From NCBI RefSeq assembly GCF_050948215.1, contig NW_027488869.1, positions 1 to 64,000 of the forward strand: DNA of 64,000 bases, written 5' to 3'. Both the position numbers and the translations under genes were made by a program. The notes under the pieces were generated by a model that saw only the letters and a program-made list of their open reading frames with translations, searched no databases and was not told the origin of the DNA. This DNA comes from Halictus rubicundus. Lineage: Eukaryota; Arthropoda; Insecta; Hymenoptera; Halictidae. Below are positions 50,566 through 62,600 of this stretch, piece after piece (the stretch's first letter is position 1; each line of letters starts with the position of its first letter).

Positions 50566-53500
50566 TTGGATAGGTAATTGGATAGGATAGAGGATAGGAT
50601 AGGATAGAGTATACGATAGAGGATTGGATATGATAGAGGATAGGATAGAGGATACGATAGAGGATTGGATATGATAGAGGATAGGATAGAGGATAGAATA
50701 GGATAGAGGATAGGATAGAGGATAGGATAGAGGATAGGATAAGATAGAGGACAGGATAGAGGATAGGATAGAGGATACGATAGAGGATTGGATAAGATAG
50801 AGGATAGGATAGAGGATAGGATAGAGTATAGGATAAGATAGAGGATAGGATAGAGGATAGGATAGAGGATAGGATAAGATAGAGGATAGGATAGGATAGA
50901 GGATAGTATAGGATAGAGGATAGGATAGAATAGAGGATAGGATAGGATAAAGGATAGGATAGAATAGAGGATAGGATAGGATAGGATAGTGGATAGGATA
51001 GGATAAAGGATAGGATAGGTTACGATAGAGGATAGGATAAAGGATAGGATAGGTTACGATAGAGGATAGGATAGATGATAGGATAGGATAGAGGATCTGA
51101 TAGCGGATAGGATAGGATAGAGGATCGGATAGAGGATAGGATGGGATAGAGGATAGGATAGGATACAGAAAACGATAGGATAGAGGATAGGATAGGTAAT
51201 TGGATAGGATAGAGGATAGTATAGGATGAAGGATAGGATAGGATAGAGGATAGGATAGGATAAAGGATAGGATAGGATAGAGGATAGGATAGGATAGAGG
51301 ATAGGATAGGATAGAGGATAGCATAGAATAGAGGATAGGATAGGATAGGATAGTGGATAGGATAGTGGATAGGATAGGATAAAGGATAGGATAGGATACG
51401 ATAGAGGATAGGATAGATGATAGGATAGGATAGAGGATCTGATAGCGGATAGGATAGCATAGAGGATCGGATAGAGGATAGGATGGGATAGAGGATAGGA
51501 TAGGATAGAGGAAAGGATAGGATAGAGGATAGGATAGGTAATTGGATAGGATAGAGGATAGGATAAGGTAGAGGATAGTATAGGATAGAGGATCGGATAG
51601 GATAGAGAATAGGATAGGATAGGATAGAGGATAGGATAGGATGGGATGGAGGATAGGATAGGATAGAGGATATAATAGGATTGAGGAAAGGATAGGATAG
51701 AGGATAGGATAGGATCGAGAATAGGATTGGATAGAGGATCGGATAGAGGATAGGATAGGATAGAGGATAGTATAGGATAGAGGATAGGATAGGATAGAGG
51801 ATAGGATAGGATAGAGGTTGGATAGGATAAAGGATAGGATAGGATAGGGGATAGGATAGGGGATAGGATAGGGGATAGGATAGGATAGAGGATAGGATAG
51901 GATAGAGGATAAAATATGATAGAGGATAGGATAGGATAGAGGTTAGGATAGGATAGAAGATAGGATAGGATAGAGGATAGGATAGGATAGAGGATAGGAT
52001 AGGATTGAGGATAGGATATGATAGAGGATAGGATAGGATAGAGGATAGGATTGGATAGAGGATCGGATAGAGGATAGGATTGGATAGAGGATAGGATAGG
52101 ATAGAGGATAGAGTAGGATAGAGGATAGGATAGGATAGAGGATAGTATAGGATAGAGGATAGGATAGAATAGAGGATAGGATACGATAAAGGATAGGATA
52201 GCATAGAGGATAGGATAGGATAGGATAGAGGATAGGATAGGATAGGATAGAGGATAGGATAGAGGGTAGGATAGGATAGGATAGAGGATAGGATAGGATA
52301 GAGGATAGTATAGGATAGAGGATAGGATAGGATAGAGGAAAGGATAGGATAGAGGATAGGATAGGATACAGTATACGATAGAGGATTGGATATGATAGAG
52401 GATAGGATAGAGGATACGATAGAGGATTGGATATGATAGAGGATAGGATAGAGGATAGAATAGGATAGAGGATAGGATAGAGGATAGGATAGAGGATAGG
52501 ATAAGATAGAGGACAGGATAGAGGATAGGATAGAGGATAGGATAGAGGATAGGATAAGATAGAGGATAGGATAGGATAGAGGATAGGATAGAGGATAGGA
52601 TAGAGGATAGGATAGGATAGAGCATAGGATAGGAAAGAGAATAGGATAGGATAAAGGATAGGATAGGGTAGGATAGAGGATAGGATAGGATAGAGGATAG
52701 GATAGGATAGAGGATAGGATAGGATAGAGTATACGATAGAATATTGGATATGATAGAGGATAGGATAGAGGATACGATAGAGGATTGGATAAGATAGAGG
52801 ATAGGATAGAGGATAGGATAGAGGATAGGATAAGATAGAGGATAGGATAGAGGATAGGATATAGGATAGGATAATATAGAGGATAGGATAGGATAGAGGA
52901 TCGGATAGAGGATAGGATAGGATAGAGGATAGTATAGGATAGAGGATAGGATAGAATAGAGGATACGATAGGATAAAGGATAGGATAGAATAGAGGATAG
53001 GGTAGGATAGGATAGTGGATAGGATAGGATAAAGGATAGGATAGGTTACGATAGAGGATAGGATAGATGATAGGATAGGATAGAGGATCTGATAGCGGAT
53101 AGGATAGGATAGAGGATCGGATAGAGGATAGGATGGGATAGAGGATAGGATAGGATACAGAAAACGATAGGATAGAGGATAGGATAGGTAATTGGATAGG
53201 ATAGAGGATAGTATAGGATAGAGGATAGGATAGGATAGAGGATAGGATAGGATAAAGGATAGGATAGGATAGAGGAGAGGATAGGATAGAGGATAGGATA
53301 GGATAGAGGATAGGATAGAATAGAGGATAGGATAGGATAGGATAGTGGATAGGTTAGGATAAAGGATAGGATAGGATACGATAGAGGATAGGATAGGATG
53401 GGATGGAGGATAGGATAGGATAGAGGATATAATAGGATTGAGGAAAGGATAGGATAGAGGATAGGATAGGATAGAGGATAGGATTGGATAGAGGATCGGA

Positions 53501-55750
53501 TAGAGGATAGGATAGGATAGAGGATAGTAAAGGATAGAGGATAGGATAGGATAGAGGATAGGATAGGATAGAGGTTGGATAGGATAAAGGATAGGATAGG
53601 ATAGGGGATAGGATAGGATAGAGGATAGGATAGGATAGAGGATAAAATAGGATAGAGGATAGGATAGGATAGAGGTTAGGATAGGATAGAAGATAGGATA
53701 GGATAGAGGATAGGATAGGATAGAGGATAGGATAGGATTGAGGATAGGATAGGATAGAGTATACAATAGAGGTTTGGATATGATGGAGGATAGGATAGGG
53801 TAGAGGATAGGATAGGATACAGGATAGGATAGGATAGAGGATAGGATAGGATAAAGGATAGGATAGGATAGAGGATAGGGTAGGATAGAGGATAGGATTG
53901 GATAGAGGATCGGATAGAGGATAGGATAGGATAGAGGATAGTATAGGATAGAGGATAGGATAGGATAGAGGATAGGATAGGATAGAGGTTGGATATTATA
54001 AAGGATAGGATAGGACAGGGGATAGGATAGGATAGAGGATAGGATAGGATAGAGGATAAAATAGGATAGAGGATAGGATAGGATAGAGGTTAGGATAGGA
54101 TAGAAGATAGGATAGGATTGAGGATAGGATAGGATAGAGGATAGGATAGGATTGAGGATAGGATATGATAGAGGATAGGATAGGATGCGATAGAGGATAG
54201 GATAGAGGATCGGATAGAGGATAGGATAGGATAGAGGATAGGATAGGATAGAGGATCGGATAGAGGATAGGATAGGATAGAGGATAGAGTAGGATAGAGG
54301 ATAGGATAGGGTAGAGGATAGGATTGGATAGAGGATCGGATAGACGATAGGATAGGATAGAGGATAGGATAGGATAGAGGATAGTATAGGATAGAGGATA
54401 GGATAGAATAGAGGATAGGATACGATAAAGGATAGGATAGCATAGAGGATAGGATAAGATAGGATAGAGGATAGGATAGGATAGGATAGAGGATAGGATA
54501 GGATAGAGTATACAATAGAGGATTGAATATGATAGAGGATAGGATATAGGATACGATAGAGGATTGGATATGATAGAGGATAGGATAGAGGATAGAATAG
54601 GATAGAGGATAGGATAGAGGATAGGATAGAGGATAGGATAGAGGATAGGATAGAGGATAGGATAGAGGATAGGATAGAGGATAGGATAGGATAGAGTATA
54701 CGATAGAGGATTGGATATGATAGAGGATAGGATAGAGGATACGATAGAGGATTGGATATGATAGAGGATAGGATAGAGGATAGAATAGGATAGAGGATAG
54801 GATAGAGGATAGGATAGAGGGTAGGATAGTGGATATGATAGGATAGAGGATAGGATAGGATAAAGGATAGGATAGAGGATAGAATAGGATAGAGGATAGG
54901 ATAGAGGATAGGATAGAGGATAGGATAGGATAGAGTATACGATAGAGGATTGGATATGATGGAGGATAGGATAGAGGATACGATAGAGGATTGGATATGA
55001 TAGAGGATAGGATAGAGGATAGAATAGGATAGAGCATAGGATAGAGGATAGGATAGAGGATAGGATAGAGGATAGGATAAGATAGAGGACAGGATAGAGG
55101 ATAGGATAGAGGATAGGATAGAGGATAGGATAAGATAGAGGATAGGATAGGATAGAGGATAGGATAGAGGATAGGATAGGATAGAGCATAGGATAGGAAA
55201 GAGGATTGGATAGGATAAAGGATAGGATAGGGTAGGATAGAGGATAGGATAGGATAGAGGATAGGATAGGATAGAGGATAGGATAGGATAGAGGATAGGA
55301 TAGGATGGGTTGGAGGATAGGATAGGATAGAGGATATAATAGGATTGAGGAAAGGATAGGACAGAGGATAGGATAGGATAGAGGATAGGATAGGATACGA
55401 TAGAGGATAGGATAGATGATAGGATAGGATAGAGGATCTGATAGCGGATAGGATAGGATAGAGGATCGGATAGAGGATAGGATAGGATAGCGGATAGTAT
55501 ATAATAGAGTATAGAATAGGATAAAGGATAGGATAGGATAGGGGATTCGTTGGATAGAGGATAGGATAGGATAGAGGATAGGATAGGATAGCGGATAGTA
55601 TAGGATAGAGAATAGAATAGGATAAAGGATAGGATAGGATAGAGGATAGGATAGGATTGAGGATAGGATAGGATAGAGGATACGATACGATAGAGGAAAG
55701 GATAGGGGATTGGATAGGATTGAGGATACGATAGGATAGAGGATAGGATA
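50566..55750 (+). repeat. Distal copy of the 19,115-24,290 block
   Basis: This follows its proximal partner at shifts of 31,451, 30,966, 31,472 and 31,460 in turn, each step explained by one insertion or deletion. 12-bp islands lie near 50,600-50,880, 52,370-52,560 and 54,510-54,700. At about 55,750 it diverges from the proximal block (131 bp missing) but stays collinear with element A2, so its right end descends from the 27.8 kb copy or from a common ancestor. Confidence 0.89.
53872..54377 (+). repeat. 506-bp segment absent from the proximal copy
   Basis: The markers at 53,771 and 54,384 are 613 bp apart here, against 107 bp at 22,805 and 22,912. The extra piece carries a further GAGGTTGG-type module with the private variant GGATATTATAAAGG (about 53,990) and GGACAGGGG (about 54,014), plus GCGATAG and GAGTAGG. 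It thus resembles the EcoRV module of region 1 without the EcoRV site. The same piece is present in the 62.0 kb copy. Confidence 0.84.
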
Positions 55751-57557
55751 GGATAGAGGATAGGGTAGGATAGAGGATGGGATAGGGTAGAGGATGGGAT
55801 AGGATAGAGGATACGATAGGATGGAGGGTAGGATAGGACAGAGGATGGGATGGGATAGAGGATACGATATATTACAGGATAGGATAGGATAGAGGATAGG
55901 ATAGGATAGAGTATGGGATAGGATTGAGGATAGGATAGGATTGAGGATGCGATAGGATAGAGGATAGGATAGCATAGAGGATTGGATAGGATACAGGATA
56001 GGATTGAGGATAGGACAGGATAGAGAATAGGATATAATAGAGGATAGGATCCGATAGAGGATAGGATAGGGGATTCGTTGGATAGAGGATAGGATAGGAT
56101 AGAGGATACGATAGGATAGCGGATAGGATAGGATAGAGTATAGAATAGGTTAAAGAAGAGGATAGGATAGAAGATAGGATAGGATAGAGGATAGGATAGA
56201 ATAGAGGATAGGATAGGATAGAGGATAGGAAAGGATAGAGGATAGGATAAGTTAGAGGATAGGATAGGATATAGGATATTATAGGATACAGGATAGGATA
56301 GGATAGAGGGTAGGGTAGGATAGAGGATGGGAGAGGATAGAGGATGGGATAGGATAGAGGATCGGATAGAGGATAGGATAGGATAGCGGATAGTATATAA
56401 TAGAGTATAGAATAGGATAAAGGATAGGATAGGATAGGGGATTCGTTGGATAGAGGATAGGATAGGATAGAGGATAGGATAGGATAGCGGATAGTATAGG
56501 ATAGAGAATAGAATAGGATAAAGGATAGGATAGGATAGAGGATAGGATAGGATTGAGGATAGGATAGGATAGAGGATACGATACGATAGAGGAAAGGATA
56601 GGGGATTGGATAGGATTGAGGATACGATAGGATAGAGGATAGGATCGGATAGAGGATAGGATAGGTGATTGGATTGGATAGAGGATAGGATAGGATAGAG
56701 GATAGGATACTATATAGGATAGGATAGGATAGAGGATAGGATAGGATAGAAGATAGGATAGGATAGAGGATAGGATAGGATAGAGGATAGGGTAGGATAG
56801 AGGATGGGATAGGGTAGAGGATGGGATAGGATAGAGGATACGATAGGATGGAGGGTAGGATAGGACAGAGGATGGGATGGGATAGAGGATACGATATATT
56901 ACAGGATAGGATAGGATAGAGGATAGGATAGGATAGAGTATGGGATAGGATTGAGGATAGGATAGGATTGAGGATGCGATAGGATAGAGGATAGGATAGC
57001 ATAGAGGATTGGATAGGATACAGGATAGGATTGAGGATAGGACAGGATAGAGAATAGGATATAATAGAGGATAGGATCCGATAGAGGATAGGATAGGGGA
57101 TTCGTTGGATAGAGGATAGGATAGGATAGAGGATACGATAGGATAGCGGATAGGATAGGTTAAAGGATAGGATAGGATAGAAGATAGGATAGGATAGAGG
57201 ATAGGATAGAATAGCGGATAGGATAGGATAGAGGATAGGAAAGGATAGTGGATAGGATAAGTTAGAGGATAGGATAGGATATAGGATATTATAGGATACA
57301 GGATAGGATAGGATAGAGGGTAGGGTAGGATAGAGGATGGGATAGGATAGAGGATGGGATAGGATAGAGGATACGATAGGATAGAGGATAGGATAGGGTA
57401 CAGGATATTATAGGATACAGGATAGGATAGGATAGAGAATACGACAGGATAGACGATAGGATAGGATAGAGGATAGGACAGGATAGAGGATAGGATAGAG
57501 GATTTGATAGGATAGAGGATAGGATAGGATAGAAGATAGGATAGGATAGAGGATTGG
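55380..57557 (+). repeat. Second location of the A2-A3 pair
   Basis: This matches 27,831-30,156 at +27,549 (GATCTGATAGCGG 27,887/55,436), +27,418 after a 131-bp loss, and +27,401 after loss of the 17 bases GATAGAGTATAGAATAG near 57,150. The private GGTTAAAGAAGAGG variant is shared. It breaks off at about 57,557, where the partner continues GATTGGATATAATAG and this copy continues GATTGGATAGAGG. Confidence 0.88.
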
Positions 57558-59611
57558 ATAGAGGATAGGATAGGATAGAGGATAGGATAGGATAGATTAT
57601 AGGATAGGATAGAGGATAGGATAGGATAGAGGATAGGATAGGATAGACGATAGGATAGGATAGAGGATAGGATAGGATAGAGGATAGGATAGGATAGAGG
57701 ATAGGATAGGATAAAGAATAGGATAGGATAGAGGATAGGATAGGATAGAGGATTGGAAAGAGGATAGGATAAGATAGAGGATATTATAGGATAGAGGATA
57801 TGATAGGGTAGAGGATAGGATAGGATAGAGGATAGGATAGGATAGAGGATAGGATAGTATAGAGGACAGGATAGGATAAGATAGAGGATAGGATATTATA
57901 GAGGAATGGATAGGATACAGGAAAGGATAGGATTGATGATAGATGATAGGATAGAATAGAATATTGGATAGGATACAGGATAGGATACGATAGAGGATAG
58001 GATAGGGGATTTAATAGGATAGGATAGAGGATAGGATAGGATAGAGGATAGGATAGACGACAGGATAGGATAGAGGATAGTATAGGATAGAGGATAGGAT
58101 AGGATAGAGGATAGGATAGGATAGAGGATAGGATAGGATAGAAGATAGGATAGGATAGAGGATTGGATAGAGGATAGGATAGGATAGAGGATAGGATAGG
58201 ATAGAGGATAGGATAGGATAGAGGATAGGATAGGATAGAGGATAGGATAGGATAGAGGATAGGATAGGATAGAGGATAGGATAGGCTAGAGGATAGGATA
58301 GGATAGAGGATAGGATAGACGATAGAATAGGATAAAGGATAGGATAGGATAGAGGATATGTTAGGATAGACGATAGGATAGGATAGAGGATAGGATAGAG
58401 GATAGGATAGAATAGAGGATAGGATAGGATAGGGATTGGATAGGATACAGGAAAGGATAGGATTGAGGATAGATGATAGGATAGGATAGAGAATTGGATA
58501 GGATACAGGATAGGATAGGATAGAGGATAGGATAGGATAGAGGATAGGATAGAGGATAGGATAGAGAATAGGTTAGGATAGAGGATAGGATAGGATAGAG
58601 GATAGGATAGGATAGAGGATAGGATAGGATAGAGGATAGGATAGGATAGAGGATAGGATAGGATAGAGGATAGGATAGGATAGATGATAGGATAGGATAA
58701 AGGATAGGATAGGATAGGATAGAGGATAGGATAGGATAGAGGATAGGATAGGATAGAGGATTGGAAAGAGGATAGGATAGGATAGAGGATATTATAGGAT
58801 AGAGGATATGATAGGGTAGAGGATAGGATAGGATAGAGGATAGGATAGGATAGAGGACAGGATAGGATAGGATAGAGGATAGGATAGGATAGAGGATTGG
58901 ATAGGATACAGGAAAGGATAGGATTGATGATAGATGATAGGATAGGATAGAATATTGGATAGGATACAGGATAGGATAGGATAGAGGATAGGATAGGGGA
59001 TTTAATAGGATAGGATAGAGGATAGGATAGGATAGAGGATAGGATAGACGACAGGATATGATAGAGGATAGGATAGGATAGAGGATAGGATAGGATACAG
59101 GATAGGATAGGATAGAGGATAGGATAGGATAGAGGATAGGATAGGATAGAGGATAGGATAGACGATAGGATAGGATAGAGGATAGGATAGGATAGATGAT
59201 AGGATAGGATAGAGGATAGGATAGGATAGAGGATAGGATAGGATAGAGGATAGGATAGGATAGAGGATAGGATAGACGATAGGATAGGATAAAGGATAGG
59301 ATAGGATAGAGGATAGGATAGGATAGACGATAGGATAGGATAGAGGATAGGATAGGATAGAGGATAGGATAGGATAGATGATTGGATAGAGGATAGAACA
59401 GGATAGAAGATAGGATAGGATAGAGGCTAGGATAGGATAGAGGATAGGATAGGATAGAGGATAGGATAGGATAGAGGATAGGATAGTACAGAGGATAGGA
59501 TAGGGGATTTGATAGGATAGAGGATAGGATGGGGTAGAAGATAGGATAGGATAGAGGATAGGATAGGATAGAGGATAGGATAGGATAGAGGATAGGATAG
59601 AGAATAGGTTA
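57558..59611 (+). repeat. Low-variation segment with about 1 kb internal tandem
   Basis: Mostly uniform 17-bp monomers. ATATTATAGG (57,781/58,789, +1,008), GATTGATGATAG (57,931/58,922, +991) and GGGGATTTAATAGG (58,005/58,996, +991) mark two units of about 1 kb. A weaker GATTGAGGATAGATG at 58,461 suggests a third, partial one. The second unit is the closest match to the first 340 bases of the window. Confidence 0.83.
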
Positions 59612-62600
59612 GGATAGAGAATAGGATAGGATAGGATAGAGGATAGGATAGGATGGGATGGAGGATAGGATAGGATAGAGGATATAATAGGATTGAGGAA
59701 AGGATAGGATAGAGGATAGGATAGGATCGAGAATAGGATTGGATAGAGGATCGGATAGAGGATAGGATAGGATAGAGGATAGTATAGGATAGAGGATAGG
59801 ATAGGATAGAGGATAGGATAGGATAGAGGTTGGATAGGATAAAGGATAGGATAGGATAGGGGATAGGATAGGGGATAGGATAGGGGATAGGATAGGATAG
59901 AGGATAGGATAGGATAGAGGATAAAATATGATAGAGGATAGGATAGGATAGAGGTTAGGATAGGATAGAAGATAGGATAGGATAGAGGATAGGATAGGAT
60001 AGAGGATAGGATAGGATTGAGGATAGGATATGATAGAGGATAGGATAGGATAGAGGATAGGATTGGATAGAGGATCGGATAGAGGATAGGATTGGATAGA
60101 GGATAGGATAGGATAGAGGATAGAGTAGGATAGAGGATAGGATAGGATAGAGGATAGTATAGGATAGAGGATAGGATAGAATAGAGGATAGGATACGATA
60201 AAGGATAGGATAGCATAGAGGATAGGATAGGATAGGATAGAGGATAGGATAGGATAGGATAGAGGATAGGATAGAGGGTAGGATAGGATAGGATAGAGGA
60301 TAGGATAGGATAGAGGATAGTATAGGATAGAGGATAGGATAGGATAGAGGAAAGGATAGGATAGAGGATAGGATAGGATACAGTATACGATAGAGGATTG
60401 GATATGATAGAGGATAGGATAGAGGATACGATAGAGGATTGGATATGATAGAGGATAGGATAGAGGATAGAATAGGATAGAGGATAGGATAGAGGATAGG
60501 ATAGAGGATAGGATAAGATAGAGGACAGGATAGAGGATAGGATAGAGGATAGGATAGAGGATAGGATAAGATAGAGGATAGGATAGGATAGAGGATAGGA
60601 TAGAGGATAGGATAGAGGATAGGATAGGATAGAGCATAGGATAGGAAAGAGAATAGGATAGGATAAAGGATAGGATAGGGTAGGATAGAGGATAGGATAG
60701 GATAGAGGATAGGATAGGATAGAGGATAGGATAGGATAGAGTATACGATAGAATATTGGATATGATAGAGGATAGGATAGAGGATACGATAGAGGATTGG
60801 ATAAGATAGAGGATAGGATAGAGGATAGGATAGAGGATAGGATAAGATAGAGGATAGGATAGAGGATAGGATATAGGATAGGATAATATAGAGGATAGGA
60901 TAGGATAGAGGATCGGATAGAGGATAGGATAGGATAGAGGATAGTATAGGATAGAGGATAGGATAGAATAGAGGATACGATAGGATAAAGGATAGGATAG
61001 AATAGAGGATAGGGTAGGATAGGATAGTGGATAGGATAGGATAAAGGATAGGATAGGTTACGATAGAGGATAGGATAGATGATAGGATAGGATAGAGGAT
61101 CTGATAGCGGATAGGATAGGATAGAGGATCGGATAGAGGATAGGATGGGATAGAGGATAGGATAGGATACAGAAAACGATAGGATAGAGGATAGGATAGG
61201 TAATTGGATAGGATAGAGGATAGTATAGGATAGAGGATAGGATAGGATAGAGGATAGGATAGGATAAAGGATAGGATAGGATAGAGGAGAGGATAGGATA
61301 GAGGATAGGATAGGATAGAGGATAGGATAGAATAGAGGATAGGATAGGATAGGATAGTGGATAGGTTAGGATAAAGGATAGGATAGGATACGATAGAGGA
61401 TAGGATAGGATGGGATGGAGGATAGGATAGGATAGAGGATATAATAGGATTGAGGAAAGGATAGGATAGAGGATAGGATAGGATAGAGGATAGGATTGGA
61501 TAGAGGATCGGATAGAGGATAGGATAGGATAGAGGATAGTAAAGGATAGAGGATAGGATAGGATAGAGGATAGGATAGGATAGAGGTTGGATAGGATAAA
61601 GGATAGGATAGGATAGGGGATAGGATAGGATAGAGGATAGGATAGGATAGAGGATAAAATAGGATAGAGGATAGGATAGGATAGAGGTTAGGATAGGATA
61701 GAAGATAGGATAGGATAGAGGATAGGATAGGATAGAGGATAGGATAGGATTGAGGATAGGATAGGATAGAGTATACAATAGAGGTTTGGATATGATGGAG
61801 GATAGGATAGGGTAGAGGATAGGATAGGATACAGGATAGGATAGGATAGAGGATAGGATAGGATAAAGGATAGGATAGGATAGAGGATAGGGTAGGATAG
61901 AGGATAGGATTGGATAGAGGATCGGATAGAGGATAGGATAGGATAGAGGATAGTATAGGATAGAGGATAGGATAGGATAGAGGATAGGATAGGATAGAGG
62001 TTGGATATTATAAAGGATAGGATAGGACAGGGGATAGGATAGGATAGAGGATAGGATAGGATAGAGGATAAAATAGGATAGAGGATAGGATAGGATAGAG
62101 GTTAGGATAGGATAGAAGATAGGATAGGATTGAGGATAGGATAGGATAGAGGATAGGATAGGATTGAGGATAGGATATGATAGAGGATAGGATAGGATGC
62201 GATAGAGGATAGGATAGAGGATCGGATAGAGGATAGGATAGGATAGAGGATAGGATAGGATAGAGGATCGGATAGAGGATAGGATAGGATAGAGGATAGA
62301 GTAGGATAGAGGATAGGATAGGATAGAGGATAGGATTGGATAGAGGATCGGATAGACGATAGGATAGGATAGAGGATAGGATAGGATAGAGGATAGTATA
62401 GGATAGAGGATAGGATAGAATAGAGGATAGGATACGATAAAGGATAGGATAGCATAGAGGATAGGATAAGATAGGATAGAGGATAGGATAGGATAGGATA
62501 GAGGATAGGATAGGATAGAGTATACAATAGAGGATTGAATATGATAGAGGATAGGATATAGGATACGATAGAGGATTGGATATGATAGAGGATAGGATAG

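Larger units (their letters stand above)
51600..59611 (+). repeat. 8,012-bp HOR, copy 1
   Basis: From GAGAATAGG (51,605) onward every marker recurs at exactly +8,012 to the window end. Translations over 51,943-53,766 and 53,996-55,975 are identical to those at 59,955-61,778 and 62,008-63,987. Within 54,090-55,037 I found one base difference (G 54,311, A 62,323). Because copy 2 starts at 59,612, directly where copy 1 would end, this looks like a tandem unit of about 8 kb that includes regions 5 and 6. Confidence 0.9.
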
